Position numbers and translations under genes: made by a program
Part shown: piece by piece, positions 17,445-26,821 of the stretch
How the letters are laid out: the number at the start of each line of letters is the position of its first letter
Position numbering within the stretch: the first letter of the stretch is position 1
The notes under the pieces: generated by a model
What the model was told of the DNA's origin: nothing
What the model saw: the letters and a program-made list of their open reading frames with translations, nothing else
The model's database searches: none
Assembly (NCBI GenBank): GCA_018053185.1
Contig: JAGPLX010000016.1
Coordinates: 1 to 49,212 of the forward strand
Reading direction: 5' to 3'
Length of the DNA stretch: 49,212 nucleotides
Origin: Syntrophobacteraceae bacterium
GTDB lineage: Bacteria; Desulfobacterota; Syntrophobacteria; Syntrophobacterales; Syntrophobacteraceae

Positions 17445-18944
17445 CTACGCGATCTCCCCTTCCGCCGCCTCGGATTTGGGCTGATGGAGAGGCAGGCGGA
17501 CAATCATGGTTGTTCCTTTTCCTTCGTCGCTCATCACTTCCATGTCGCCGTTGTGCCCGTCAATGATGCTGCGCACAATGGCCAGACCGAGCCCGGTTCC
17601 TTTTTCCCTCGTGGTGAAAAAGGGATTGAAAATCTTCTTCTTCAGCGCCGGGGGAATTCCGTGACCCGTATCCTGGATCTTCACCTGGATGTGCGGATTC
17701 CCATCCCGTCCGTTGGTGAGGGATGTCTCGAGGCGGAGCACCCCTCCCTGGGGCATAGCCTGGAGGGCGTTGGCCAGCAGGTTGACAAATGCCCGGTAGA
17801 GCATGTCCGCATCCGCCTCCATTCCGTAAGACCCCGTCCGGTAGTCCCGTTCGACCTTGATCCCCAGCCTCTGGCACTCAGGCTCCATGACCTCGAGGTT
17901 TCGATCCAGGAGCTCCTCGAGTCGGCAGGCATGGACTCGAATGGCCTTGGGACGTGCAAAATCCAGGAACTCCGTGAGAATGTCGTTCAAACGGGTGGAT
18001 TCCTCCACAATGACGGACGAGAGTCGCTTCTGACGGTCATTTTCCAGCCGTCCGCACAGAAGCTCCGCCGTCGTCCGGATGATGCCCAGGGGGTTCCTGA
18101 TTTCGTGGGAAACCCCCGCGATCATCTCTCCCAGCGCGGCCAGGCGCTCGGTCTGGTGGAGTTTTTCCTCGAGCTTCAGTCGATCCTCGGCCCTTGCCGT
18201 AATGATCCTTTCCGCCCGGGCGGCAAGAAAGAGAATGGTCACAAACAGGATTCCTACAAAGGCAAGGAAGCTGCCGGCAATGATCCATTGAAAGCGGAGG
18301 ATGGCTTCGTAGTCGTCCGTCACGTCGAGAGTGATCTCGAAGACCCCGAGGACCTTCCCCCGCTTGTAGCTCATGGGGCGCTCCTCCCACATGGGCAGGT
18401 AGGTGATGAGCTTCCGGGGGCCGGTTCGCCACTCGAAACCAAGGAAGGACCCCCCCTCTCCCGAAAGAATCGAAACGGCTTCCTCCCGCCAGGCCCGTTC
18501 GAACAAGCTGCCGATATCCCCCTTCGTCCCGATGATCGTTGGGTCCGTACTGTAGCTCAATATTTGTTCCGGATCGTAGATATTGACCTGGTCCACGTTG
18601 AATCCCCGAATGGTATTGCGCACTACCCGGTCCAACCGCTCGAACTGGCTGGTTCGGCTCAGGCGGATCTCTCCGTCCGTGATGAGCGTCGGCACGGTGA
18701 ACTGGTAAAAAACCTGGTGGTTGAGGTTCTCCGCGATGAGCAAGGCATACTGCTCGCTTTTGTGGAGAAGGATGCTCTTGGCCTTCTGGGAGATAAATCC
18801 GGAGATGAAGACGGTGCACACCAGGATGACCATCAGGCTGGTGAGGGAGAAATACTTCACCAGTCGAAAGGGTTTGATCGCTTCAGGTTGAGAGCTCCGA
18901 CCCTCAGCCGTTTCCCGGATGCCCTTTTGCTTTACCGGTTCCAC
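17445..18944 (-). CDS. Sensor histidine kinase
   Basis: A 499-residue membrane histidine kinase. Membrane segments at about 31-52 and 219-241 enclose a periplasmic sensor region of about 165 residues (Cache/dCache-like; ligand unknown). HisKA contains H280 in GVSHEIRNPLG; HATPase has the N-box FVNLLANALQA, DTGHGI, PFFTTREKGTGLGLA. There is no obvious HAMP or PAS domain; a short coiled coil (about 243-270) links membrane and HisKA. The start is GTG 18944 with GAGGG upstream. It lies nine bases after rarA and six bases before the sigma-54 regulator, so the three form one transcript. Confidence 0.9.
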   Translation of the reverse strand: MEPVKQKGIRETAEGRSSQPEAIKPFRLVKYFSLTSLMVILVCTVFISGFISQKAKSILLHKSEQYALLIAENLNHQVFYQFTVPTLITDGEIRLSRTSQFERLDRVVRNTIRGFNVDQVNIYDPEQILSYSTDPTIIGTKGDIGSLFERAWREEAVSILSGEGGSFLGFEWRTGPRKLITYLPMWEERPMSYKRGKVLGVFEITLDVTDDYEAILRFQWIIAGSFLAFVGILFVTILFLAARAERIITARAEDRLKLEEKLHQTERLAALGEMIAGVSHEIRNPLGIIRTTAELLCGRLENDRQKRLSSVIVEESTRLNDILTEFLDFARPKAIRVHACRLEELLDRNLEVMEPECQRLGIKVERDYRTGSYGMEADADMLYRAFVNLLANALQAMPQGGVLRLETSLTNGRDGNPHIQVKIQDTGHGIPPALKKKIFNPFFTTREKGTGLGLAIVRSIIDGHNGDMEVMSDEGKGTTMIVRLPLHQPKSEAAEGEIA

Positions 18945-18953
18945 GGGGAACCC

Positions 18954-20339
18954 TCATTCGGGGAAGTCTTCGATGCAGCCATCTCCTTCTGTCGATCCTT
19001 TCCTGTCTCGTATCATCCGGCGGCGGATTCGCAACTGCTCCCCGAAGCTTCCCTCCCAGCCTCTTTTCGTGGGATGAAAGAAGACCCTCCCCTCCATGCC
19101 CTCGGGCAGGCAGCTTTCGGGAACCCAGCCCTCGGGAAGGTCGTGAGGATAAAGGTAGTCCTGCCCATATCCCAGCTTTTTCATGAGGGCGGTAGGGGCA
19201 TTCCTCAGGCGCAGGGGAACGCGGGCATCTCCGGATTCCGCTGCGGCGGACGATGCTTCCTTGAACGCCACATACACGGAGTTGCTTTTGGGGGCCAGGG
19301 CGAGATACACGGCGGCCTGGGCAAGAGCCAGCTCCCCTTCGGGACTCCCCAGGAACTCATAGGCGCGAAAGGCGGCCACAGCCTGCTCGAGGGCCCGGGG
19401 GTCCGCCAGACCGACGTCTTCGCAGGCCATTCGCACCATGCGGCGGGCGATGTAGATGGGGTCCTCTCCCCCCCGGAGCATCCGTGCCAGCCAGTAGAGA
19501 GCGGCATCGGGATCGCTTCCCCGAAGGCTTTTGTGAAGGGCCGAAATGAGATTGTAGTGCTCCTCGCCCCCCTTGTCGTAGTGAACCGCCCGACGCTGCA
19601 TGGCTTCCCGCACGGCCGTCAAATCCACCCTCCGAACCCCGTCGTTCCTGGGAGGGGTGGTCATCACGGCCACCTCGAGGGTGTTCAGCAGTACCCTGGC
19701 ATCTCCTCCCACCCCGTCGACCAGGGCATCCTCCGCCTCGGGGGATATCTCGGCAGGATAGGCTCCGAGCCCTCGTTCCTTGTCCTGGAGGGCTCGATGG
19801 AGAATCTCACGAAGGTCCTCCCGTTCAAGGGGTTCGAGCACCAGCACCTGGGCGCGGGAAAGCAGCGGGCGGATAACCTCGAAGGAGGGGTTCTCCGTCG
19901 TAGCCCCCAGAAACCAGAAGGTCCCGTCCTCCACATGAGGGAGCAGACTGTCCTGCTGAGCCTTGTTCAGCCGGTGCACCTCGTCCATGAAGAGCACCGT
20001 TCGTCTTCCACGGTGAGACCAGGTTTCGTGGGCCTCCTGCACGGCGGCCCGAATTTCCTTGGTGCCCGCCTGCACCGCCGAAAGGGCGATCATACGGGCG
20101 TCCGACTGTTCCGCAAGGATTCGTGCCAGGGTAGTCTTGCCGGACCCGGGCGGCCCCCAGAACACAAGGGACTGCATCCGACGGTTTCGAAGCAGTCGAT
20201 CGAGGATCTTCCCCGGCCCCAGCAGATGCCCCTGCCCTACGAATTCGCCGAGATTCCGGGGCCGCATCCTGTCGGCCAACGGCGCTCGGGCTCCGCTTTT
20301 CTCTCGAAAAGATTTCTGAAAAAAACTCATCTGTTCCAT
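18954..20339 (-). CDS. rarA: Replication-associated recombination protein A (AAA+ ATPase)
   Basis: A 461-residue RarA/MgsA/WRNIP1-family clamp-loader-like ATPase acting at stalled replication forks. Visible: [18 protein letters not shown] at the N-terminus, Walker A GPPGSGKT (62-69), Walker [10 protein letters not shown] (D119, E120), sensor 1 [12 protein letters not shown], and C-terminal [28 protein letters not shown], a signature of the family. Normal length. Whether it starts at ATG 20339 or at the ATG nine bases further in (MSFFQK) is open. It heads an operon with a two-component system, an unusual partner for a housekeeping DNA-repair gene. Confidence 0.95.
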   Translation of the reverse strand: MEQMSFFQKSFREKSGARAPLADRMRPRNLGEFVGQGHLLGPGKILDRLLRNRRMQSLVFWGPPGSGKTTLARILAEQSDARMIALSAVQAGTKEIRAAVQEAHETWSHRGRRTVLFMDEVHRLNKAQQDSLLPHVEDGTFWFLGATTENPSFEVIRPLLSRAQVLVLEPLEREDLREILHRALQDKERGLGAYPAEISPEAEDALVDGVGGDARVLLNTLEVAVMTTPPRNDGVRRVDLTAVREAMQRRAVHYDKGGEEHYNLISALHKSLRGSDPDAALYWLARMLRGGEDPIYIARRMVRMACEDVGLADPRALEQAVAAFRAYEFLGSPEGELALAQAAVYLALAPKSNSVYVAFKEASSAAAESGDARVPLRLRNAPTALMKKLGYGQDYLYPHDLPEGWVPESCLPEGMEGRVFFHPTKRGWEGSFGEQLRIRRRMIRDRKGSTEGDGCIEDFPE

Positions 20340-20409
20340 GGGGCTTTCCAGCCTGGTTTGGGAAACATTTCAGAGACATGGCCTATAGTACTTGAAATGC
20401 GAGCAGACT

Positions 20410-21123
20410 TCAATCTTCCCCCAGATATGCCCTGCGAACCCCCTCATCCTCGATCAAAGCATCCGCCGGCCCCTCGAGAACGATCCGGCCTGTCTCCAGC
20501 ACGTAGCCATAGTGGGCAATCCTCAATGCCGCCATGGCGTTTTGCTCGATGAGCAAAACGGTAGCCCCTTCCCCGTTCACCTGCTCGATGGCTTCGAGCA
20601 CCTCTTCCACCACCAGGGGTGCCAGGCCCAGGCACGGTTCATCCAGGAGCAGCAGCTTCGGCCGGCTCATGAACGCCCGGCCCAGGGCAAGCATTTGCTG
20701 TTCCCCGCCGCTCAGGGTCCCCGCCTTCTGCTTGTGCCTCTCCTCGAGTCGGGGAAAGAGGGAGTAGACTTTCTCGATCTGGGTGGAAACCGTCCGGGAG
20801 CTTTGGTGATACGCACCGAGCTCGAGATTCTCCACTACAGTAAGATTCGGAAAGACCCTTCGTCCCTCGGGACTCACGCCGATCCCCCTTCGAATGATCT
20901 CGAAGGGTTTCCTGCCTGTCAACTCCTCGCCGCAAAACCGGACGGAACCCGAATGAGGTTTGACCAACCCGAGCACGGCCCGCAGCGTGGTGCTCTTCCC
21001 GGCACCGTTGGCCCCGATGAGGGTCACGATCCGCCCCTCCATGGCCCTCAGGCTGATTCCCCGAAGAGCGTGGATCCCCCCGTAGAATACCTGCAGGTCA
21101 ACGACCTGGAGCATGATGAGCAT
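20410..21123 (-). CDS. livF: Branched-chain amino-acid ABC transporter ATPase LivF
   Basis: A 237-residue ABC ATPase of the LivF type, one of the two nucleotide-binding subunits of a branched-chain amino-acid (or related) importer. Walker A GANGAGKST, signature LSGGEQQML, Walker B LLLLDEPCLGLAP, ending RRAYLGED as usual for LivF. Overlaps livG by 26 bases. ATG 21123 and the in-frame ATG 21114 are both possible. Last gene of livHMGF; no terminator seen before rarA, 70 bases on. Confidence 0.93.
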   Translation of the reverse strand: MLIMLQVVDLQVFYGGIHALRGISLRAMEGRIVTLIGANGAGKSTTLRAVLGLVKPHSGSVRFCGEELTGRKPFEIIRRGIGVSPEGRRVFPNLTVVENLELGAYHQSSRTVSTQIEKVYSLFPRLEERHKQKAGTLSGGEQQMLALGRAFMSRPKLLLLDEPCLGLAPLVVEEVLEAIEQVNGEGATVLLIEQNAMAALRIAHYGYVLETGRIVLEGPADALIEDEGVRRAYLGED

Positions 21124-21880
21124 TCCCGAGGTAAGCCCGGATGACCCTTCGATTCAGCTGGATCTCCGAGGGGCTTCCTTCCGCGATGGTGAAACCGTGA
21201 TCCAGGACCTTGACCCGCTCGCAGAGACGCATCACAAACCTCATGTCGTGTTCGATGAGCATGAGGGTCAGGGAGTATCGTTTTCTGGCCTCGAGAATGA
21301 GTTCCGCCAGCTCCATGGTTTCCTGAGGGTTCATGCCCGCGGCGGGTTCGTCCAGCAGGAGCAGTTGCGGTCCCGAAGCGATGGCCCTGGCAATTTCGAT
21401 CCTGCGCTGCTGGCCGTAGGCCAGGGCGCCCGCCTTCTCGAAAGCGAGCCGCCCCAGGCCGAGTCCCTCAAGAATTTCCATGGATCTTTCCCGCATCTCC
21501 CGTTCATTTCGCTCCCCACCCGGAAAACCCAACACCGCCCGCCACAGGGGAGTTCTCATGCGATGGTGAAAGGAGACCATCAGGTTCTCGAGAACGGTCA
21601 TGTCCCGGTAGAGCCGAATGTTTTGAAAGGTCCGGGCGATACCGCGAGCGGCAACGGCATGAGGGGGCAGGCCGTCGAGCACTTGATCCCGCCACCGGAT
21701 CCTTCCCGAGGTGGGCTTCACCATCCCGGAGATGACATTGAAAATCGTGGTCTTGCCAGCACCATTGGGCCCGATGAGCCCCACCAGTTCCCCGGGAACC
21801 AGGCGAATGGAGAAATCATTCACCGCGGTCAGGCCGCCGAAGTGAACAAAAAGGTTCTCCACCGAAAGAAGAGCTCCCAT
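21098..21880 (-). CDS. livG: Branched-chain amino-acid ABC transporter ATPase LivG
   Basis: A 260-residue LivG-type ABC ATPase. Walker A GPNGAGKTT, the LivG insert RTFQNIRLYRDMTVLENLMV, signature LAYGQQRRIEIARA, Walker B LLLLDEPAAGMNP, switch IEHDM. Ends in FTIAEGSPSEIQLNRRVIRAYLG. Lies 10 bases after livM and overlaps livF, so expressed with them. Confidence 0.94.
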   Translation of the reverse strand: MGALLSVENLFVHFGGLTAVNDFSIRLVPGELVGLIGPNGAGKTTIFNVISGMVKPTSGRIRWRDQVLDGLPPHAVAARGIARTFQNIRLYRDMTVLENLMVSFHHRMRTPLWRAVLGFPGGERNEREMRERSMEILEGLGLGRLAFEKAGALAYGQQRRIEIARAIASGPQLLLLDEPAAGMNPQETMELAELILEARKRYSLTLMLIEHDMRFVMRLCERVKVLDHGFTIAEGSPSEIQLNRRVIRAYLGNAHHAPGR

Positions 21881-21890
21881 GCAGGACGCC

Positions 21891-22934
21891 TTAGAACCGA
21901 TGCACCCGGGAAAACATCCAATCCCAGGAAAACTCCCTTCGCCCCATGATCCCCTGCCGCCAAAACAGGATGACCACCATCAGCAGGAAACTGAACAACA
22001 CCATTCGCATGCCGGGAATCCCGGGGACATGGAAGGAACCGAAGTTCATGGGGCGCTCCACCACCCGCAGGATTTCCCCTGCCACGGAGAAAACCGCGGC
22101 ACCCAGTACCGCTCCGGTAGTGCTCCCCAACCCGCCCACCACAATCATGATGAGCAGATGGAAGGTCAGGAGAAACGTGAACAAATTCGGAGAAATGGTA
22201 GTGACGAGGTGGGCGAGGAGCCCCCCTGCCACCCCGCTGAAAAAGGCGCTGACGATGAAGGCGAGGAGCAGGTGCCGGAAGGGGTCCACTCCCATGGCCC
22301 GTGCGGCGATCTCGTCCTCCCGTATGGCCTTCATGGCTCTCCCGTAGCTGCTTTGGACCAGGCGGCTCACGAAGGTCACCGTGATCACGGCAACTCCCCA
22401 GGACCACCACAAACGAGTGTGGGGAACCAGGCCCTTGAGGCCCAAGGATCCATTGGTGACGCATTGCATGGCGTTACAGAGCACTCGGACCACTTCGCCG
22501 AACCCCAGGGTGACGATGGCCAGGTAGTCGCCCCGAACGCGAAACACGGGAAAGCTGATGAGAAAGGCAAATCCTGCCGCCACAAGGCCTGCCGCCGCGA
22601 GTGAGATGGAGAAAGGCACCTGGATTATGTTCAGGGGCCAGATGAGAGGCTCAAGAATGAAGCTAAGCTCTTTTTCCGCCGGGCTCATGGTGAGCAGCGC
22701 CGAAGTGTAGGCCCCTATGGTGATGAAGGCGTTGGGTCCCAGGTGCAACATCCCGCACACTCCGTTCACCAGATTGTAACTCACGGCAAGGATGATGAAT
22801 ATGGCCATGTTATTGAGAATGCGGATATGATAGTCGGACCCGTATCTCTCGAAGAGAAACAGCACGAGGGCAAGGATCCCGAGGCTTGCACAGGTGAGGA
22901 CCCGGTTGCGTCGTTTTCTTCCGCGCTCCGTCAT
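21891..22934 (-). CDS. livM: Branched-chain amino-acid ABC transporter permease LivM
   Basis: A 347-residue permease with eight or more membrane segments. Family strings: YNLVNGVCGMLHLGPNAFITIGAY, RVRGDYLAIVTLGFGEVVR, YGRAMKAIREDEIAARAMGVD, AGGLLAH, and MIVVGGLGSTTGAVLGA. Six bases separate it from livH. The start codon ATG 22934 has only a weak ribosome site, consistent with coupling to livH. Confidence 0.94.
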   Translation of the reverse strand: MTERGRKRRNRVLTCASLGILALVLFLFERYGSDYHIRILNNMAIFIILAVSYNLVNGVCGMLHLGPNAFITIGAYTSALLTMSPAEKELSFILEPLIWPLNIIQVPFSISLAAAGLVAAGFAFLISFPVFRVRGDYLAIVTLGFGEVVRVLCNAMQCVTNGSLGLKGLVPHTRLWWSWGVAVITVTFVSRLVQSSYGRAMKAIREDEIAARAMGVDPFRHLLLAFIVSAFFSGVAGGLLAHLVTTISPNLFTFLLTFHLLIMIVVGGLGSTTGAVLGAAVFSVAGEILRVVERPMNFGSFHVPGIPGMRMVLFSFLLMVVILFWRQGIMGRREFSWDWMFSRVHRF

Positions 22935-22940
22935 CCGCTC

Positions 22941-23834
22941 TCACACCTTCTCTTCCATGGGCTCCCCCAGGATCCCCGTCGGCCGAAAGAGCAGGACCAG
23001 AATCAGGGCCAGAAAGGAAAGAGCGTCCCGATACTGGGACAACTGGGGGACCAGGGCGACAATGATCACCTCACCAAGACCAAGGAGAAATCCTCCCACC
23101 ACCGCGCCGGGGATACTCCCGATCCCTCCGAGGACCGCCGCAATGAACGCCTTCAGCCCTGGAACGACCCCCATGAAGGGATTCACCTGCGGGTATTTCA
23201 GGGACCACATGATGCCTCCGGCGGCAGCGAGCATGGACCCCAGGAGAAAAGTGGAGGAAATGATTCGGTCCAGGTTGATCCCCATGAGCTGGGTGGTCTC
23301 GAAATCCGTGGATGCCGCTCTCATGGCCTTTCCCACCCTGGTGCGAAACACGATCCATAGAAGCCCCGCCAGGAGGACCAGGGTGACGAGGGGGGTGTAG
23401 ATGGTCAGAACCTGGATGCGAATGCCCGTGAATTCCACAACCCGATCGAAGACTTCCGGCCTGGGAAACGGTTTGGGTACTCCTCCGAGGATCACCAGGG
23501 CGAGGTTCTCCAGGAAAAAGGAGGCCCCGATGGCGGAAATGAGCAACGAGATTCTCGGGGCATCTCTCAGCGGTCGGTAGGCGGCACGTTCCATGAGGAC
23601 CCCCACCAGCCCCGTCGCCACGATGGCCGCGGGAAAGCTCCAATACCAGGGAAGAACAAAGAGGGTAATCCCGTAGAGAGCGGTGTAGGAGGCGAACATC
23701 AGAAGGTCGCCGTGGGCGAAATTGATCAGCCGCAAGATTCCGTACACCATGGTGTACCCGATGGCCACCAGGGCATAAAGGCTTCCCAGGGAGATCCCGT
23801 TGATGATCTGTTGCAGAAGAACGGTTCCACTCAC
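22941..23834 (-). CDS. livH: Branched-chain amino-acid ABC transporter permease LivH
   Basis: A 297-residue permease of the LivH type: QQIINGISLGSLYALVAIGYTMVYGILRLINFAHGD at its N-terminus, MERAAYRPLR, and ALGGIGSIPGAVVGG-like sequence towards the end. Start is GTG 23834 with GGGAGGA nine bases upstream. First gene of livHMGF and separated from the binding-protein gene livJ by about 440 bases with a terminator. Confidence 0.94.
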   Translation of the reverse strand: MSGTVLLQQIINGISLGSLYALVAIGYTMVYGILRLINFAHGDLLMFASYTALYGITLFVLPWYWSFPAAIVATGLVGVLMERAAYRPLRDAPRISLLISAIGASFFLENLALVILGGVPKPFPRPEVFDRVVEFTGIRIQVLTIYTPLVTLVLLAGLLWIVFRTRVGKAMRAASTDFETTQLMGINLDRIISSTFLLGSMLAAAGGIMWSLKYPQVNPFMGVVPGLKAFIAAVLGGIGSIPGAVVGGFLLGLGEVIIVALVPQLSQYRDALSFLALILVLLFRPTGILGEPMEEKV

Positions 23835-24145
23835 CCGGGTATTCCTCCCATAAGGACCAAGATCCGTTCCCTCTCCCCTGCCGCCGTCTCCCCCGGGTAT
23901 TTCCTATTTCCCGCAATTTCTTCCTGGAATGGGGCAGGAGCAGGCAATGGCCAGCGAACGGGTCAGCCGGCGAGCCGGTGAATCCATGAATCGAGAAAAC
24001 CCCACTTCCTGCCGATTCTCAAACACCCTTCAGAGCTTCCGGGTTATGGAGATTGCCGTTGTGCGCCGGTTTCCACGCTTCGATTTCCCCCTTCCCGAAT
24101 TGATTCGGGGAACGAAGGGTTGGAGACGAGTTCAGGTATGTGCAC
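23835..24145. other. Leader of livHMGF, no gene
   Basis: About 310 bases between the livJ terminator and livH. It must carry any promoter for livHMGF, but I could not pick a convincing -35/-10 pair. A small inverted repeat (TTCCCGAA with TTCGGGGAA) lies near 24090-24110. No coding signal. Confidence 0.35.
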
Positions 24146-24177
24146 AAAAAAGGCAGGGGACATCCGGCTCCCCTGCC
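24146..24177 (-). terminator. Intrinsic terminator after livJ
   Basis: A perfect 9-bp GC-rich stem (GGCAGGGGA 24152-24160 with TCCCCTGCC 24169-24177), eight-base loop, followed on the minus strand by six T. It lies 95 bases past the livJ stop and would uncouple livJ from livHMGF. Confidence 0.85.
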
Positions 24178-24271
24178 CGCACCTTTTCTCCCCGTCCACA
24201 GGCCCCGTCGGTTTTGCCTCTTCGAACCGGGAATACAACCCAAACGCCGCCTGCTCCCACACAAGGTTTCC

Positions 24272-25429
24272 TCACGGCTCGATGGTCGTAACGTAGACGA
24301 ACCTGCCTTTCTCCACCTGGTTGATCACCACGCCCTTGATAGGAGTTCCTCCTTCTCCCATGGAGACGGACCCGCTGACCACATCGAGCCCCCGGGTGGA
24401 AGCAAGTGCGTCCCGGATTTTGGTTCCATCGGTAGAACCAGCCCGGCGAATGGCATCGATCAATAGAAAATAGGCGTCCCCTCCCAAGGCCGCAAAAGCG
24501 TCCGGATCCTTCTTGTATCTTTCGGTGAACCGGACAATGAACTCCTTCGCCCGAGGCGAAGCGGCGGCATCTCGATGGAAATGACCTGTGAGGAACATGC
24601 CCTCTACGGCTCTGCCCCCAATATGAATCAAGGTATCCGAATGGGCGCCGTCCCCTGTGAGGATGGGCACGCGGATTCCCAAATCCCGTGCCTGTTTGGC
24701 CAGCAGGGCGGTTTCCGTATAATAGTTGGGTGCATACAGAATCTCGGGGTTGGCGGTCTGCACGGCGGACAACTGAGCGGAAAAGTCCTGGTCCCCCGTC
24801 TGGATATAGGCCGTGGAAACGACCTTGCCCCCGTCCTTTGTGAATTGTTTGGCGAAAAAGCTTCCGAGCCCCACGCTGTAGTCCTGGGAATTGTCGATAA
24901 TCAATGCCGCGGTATCGGCTTTGAGATGGCTTCGCGCAAACCGGGCCGCCACCTCTCCCTGAAATGGATCAATGAAACAGGCCCGAAAGGCGAACTTCTT
25001 GCCCTGGTTCACCAGGGGGCTGGTCGCCGAGGGACTCACCGAGGGAACCCGTGCCAGCTCGGAAATGTGGTTTCCCGCCATGGTGTTCCCACTGATGGCT
25101 TCTCCGAGAATCCCGACGACCTTGTCTCGTTCGACAAGCATGGTCACGGCGTTGGCCGCCTCGATCTTGTCGCTCTTGGTATCCACCAGCAGCAACTCGA
25201 CCTTCTTGCCGAGGGCTTCCGGTTCCATGCTCCGGGCGATTTGGATTCCCGCCCATTCCATGTCTCCATACGCCGCTACGGATCCCGTCATGGGCAGATA
25301 TACCCCGATCTTGAGGGGTTCATCGGCGCCGGCCGGGGAGATACTGCCGATCAGGCACGGGAGGATGACGAAAACGACCAACGAACAAGCGCAAAGGGTC
25401 CTCATGAGCGAACTACGACCACACATCAT
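24272..25429 (-). CDS. livJ: Branched-chain amino-acid ABC transporter binding protein
   Basis: A 385-residue periplasmic type I binding protein (Leu/Ile/Val-binding family). Signal peptide CACSLVVFVILPCLIGSISPAGA, cleavage before DEPLKIGVYLPMTGSVAAYG, the family's typical first strand. Further: ISGNTMAGNHISELARVPSVSPSATSPLV and SEGYFL-like YFLLIDAIRRAG. The start is taken as ATG 25429, preceded by GAGAGGA at good distance; the open frame extends to 25495, and ATG 25405 is a further option. A TTGACA promoter lies at 25480-25508 and a terminator at 24146-24177, so it is transcribed on its own. Confidence 0.9.
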   Translation of the reverse strand: MMCGRSSLMRTLCACSLVVFVILPCLIGSISPAGADEPLKIGVYLPMTGSVAAYGDMEWAGIQIARSMEPEALGKKVELLLVDTKSDKIEAANAVTMLVERDKVVGILGEAISGNTMAGNHISELARVPSVSPSATSPLVNQGKKFAFRACFIDPFQGEVAARFARSHLKADTAALIIDNSQDYSVGLGSFFAKQFTKDGGKVVSTAYIQTGDQDFSAQLSAVQTANPEILYAPNYYTETALLAKQARDLGIRVPILTGDGAHSDTLIHIGGRAVEGMFLTGHFHRDAAASPRAKEFIVRFTERYKKDPDAFAALGGDAYFLLIDAIRRAGSTDGTKIRDALASTRGLDVVSGSVSMGEGGTPIKGVVINQVEKGRFVYVTTIEP

Positions 25430-25479
25430 CGGCGTTTTCCTCTCTATATCGAAAGCCTTTCCACACGGACGGATGAAAA

Positions 25480-25508
25480 ACCTTAGCGAATCCACTCTCC
25501 CCTGTCAA
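25480..25508 (-). promoter_or_regulatory. Likely livJ promoter
   Basis: On the minus strand TTGACA (25508-25503), 17 bases, then TAAGGT (25485-25480). The -35 is perfect and the -10 weak. Transcription would start about 45 bases before the livJ start codon. Confidence 0.5.
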
Positions 25509-25666
25509 CCGACCCAACCGGGCTCGGAGGACGTAAGATCGAATACTACTCGTTGCATCCTGTGGGTCAAAGTGATATGTAATCTCCTGTCGCATGAAAA
25601 CCTGAATCGAGGAATTCCTGCGAGGGATGTTTTCGATTCGTTCACTCCGACAAGAACGTTTTCTCC

Positions 25667-25934
25667 CTTGGTCGTGCTAGGCGGGGAGCTAGCGGTGCCC
25701 TGTAGCCCGAGATCCGCTTATGCGGGGCTGAATTCCCCCTGGAGGGCCGCGGTCGGGTCTGCAGGCTCTAATCCCGGTGCCGATTGGACACCGCGCAACA
25801 GGCGAATACGAACCCCGTCAGGTCCGGAAGGAAGCAGCGGTAAGTATCCCCGGCTGTGTCGTGGTTCAATCTAGTCGCGCACCGGCAGGCGAGCCCAAGA
25901 TCACGACGGGTTCAACAGAGGGTGCACGGCCAAG
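25667..25934 (+). ncRNA. ffs: Signal recognition particle RNA, large bacterial type
   Basis: SRP RNA, which with Ffh targets nascent membrane and secreted proteins. The diagnostic domain IV loop GTCAGGTCCGGAAGGAAGCA lies near 25820-25838. The ends pair: CTTGGTCGTGC (25667-25677) with GCACGGCCAAG (25924-25934). At about 268 bases, with GCGGGGAGCTAGCGGTGCCC and the following loop region at the 5' end, it keeps the Alu domain of the long SRP RNA rather than the short 4.5S form of gamma-proteobacteria. Transcribed divergently from livJ. No clear intrinsic terminator follows. Confidence 0.93.
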
Positions 25935-26134
25935 GTTCCTTACTGCCGATCCCGGTCCATTCCTCTTTTCTCAACCCTGTGTGACACTCGATCCGTAGCG
26001 CCTTCCTGGGAACGGGATTCCGTGTTATCTTGGAAACCTCTCTTCACGGCCGCAACAGGATTGCCACATGAACTTCTCGGAGTTGTCACGGCACCATGGC
26101 AAGAATTGTTCCCGGCGACGACGAGGAGAATGGG

Positions 26135-26821
26135 ATGGCCCTCTCGACAGTTCTTGTGGTGGAAGATGATCCGGACATCTTGAATCTCGTGTCCTACAAT
26201 CTCCGAACCGCAGGATTTCAGGTCTGCAGTACCCAGGACGGTTACGATGCCCTCAGCCTTGCAAAACAACACCTCCCGGACCTCATTGTCCTGGATCTCA
26301 TGATCCCCGGCCTCGACGGATTCGAGGTTTGCAAGGAGTTGAAGAAGACTTCGGAAACCAGGCACATCCCCGTCATCATACTCACCGCACGGGGGGAGGA
26401 AATCGACCGTATCGTGGGCTTGGAACTCGGGGCCGATGATTACGTGGTCAAGCCCTTCAGTCCTCGAGAACTCATCCTGCGGATACGGGCTGTTCTCCGA
26501 AGAACGGGCCCGGAAAAGGACGGTGGAACCACTCTTCAAAAAGACGGGCTCCGAGTGGACCTCGAAGCCCACAAGGTCTCAGTGGACGGAAGGGAAGTGA
26601 TGCTCACGGCCACGGAATTCAAACTCCTGGTCGAACTTCTTCGCCGGCCGGGAAAGGTCCGTACGCGCGACCAGCTCCTGGACAAGGTTTGGGGATATCA
26701 GTTCGAAGGATATGCTCGAACGGTGGATACCCATGTCCGGCGCTTGAGGCAAAAGCTGGGCCCTTACTCGGACGCGGTGGAAACCGTGAGGGGGGTGGGG
26801 TACCGTTTCAAAGATGGTTGA
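26135..26821 (+). CDS. phoB: Phosphate-regulon response regulator PhoB
   Basis: A 228-residue OmpR/PhoB-family regulator: receiver with acidic pocket E10-D11-D12, phosphoacceptor D54 (LIVLDLMIPG), switch T and K (ILTARGEE, VVKPFSPREL), then a C-terminal winged helix (LTATEFKLLVELLRRPGKV, RTVDTHVRRLRQKLG, VRGVGYRF). The start is ATG 26135, with GAGGAG eight bases upstream; the frame is open to 26096 but adds a non-homologous leader. Overlaps phoR by eight bases. Called PhoB rather than another OmpR member because of the phoR-pstB-phoU context. Confidence 0.92.
   Translation: MALSTVLVVEDDPDILNLVSYNLRTAGFQVCSTQDGYDALSLAKQHLPDLIVLDLMIPGLDGFEVCKELKKTSETRHIPVIILTARGEEIDRIVGLELGADDYVVKPFSPRELILRIRAVLRRTGPEKDGGTTLQKDGLRVDLEAHKVSVDGREVMLTATEFKLLVELLRRPGKVRTRDQLLDKVWGYQFEGYARTVDTHVRRLRQKLGPYSDAVETVRGVGYRFKDG

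Noticed and set aside
15903..20552. A 1549-codon open frame on the plus strand
   Set aside because: It runs antisense to four well-identified genes (sigma-54 regulator, kinase, rarA, livF). Its length follows from GC-rich codon bias on the other strand; the translation has no recognisable domain.
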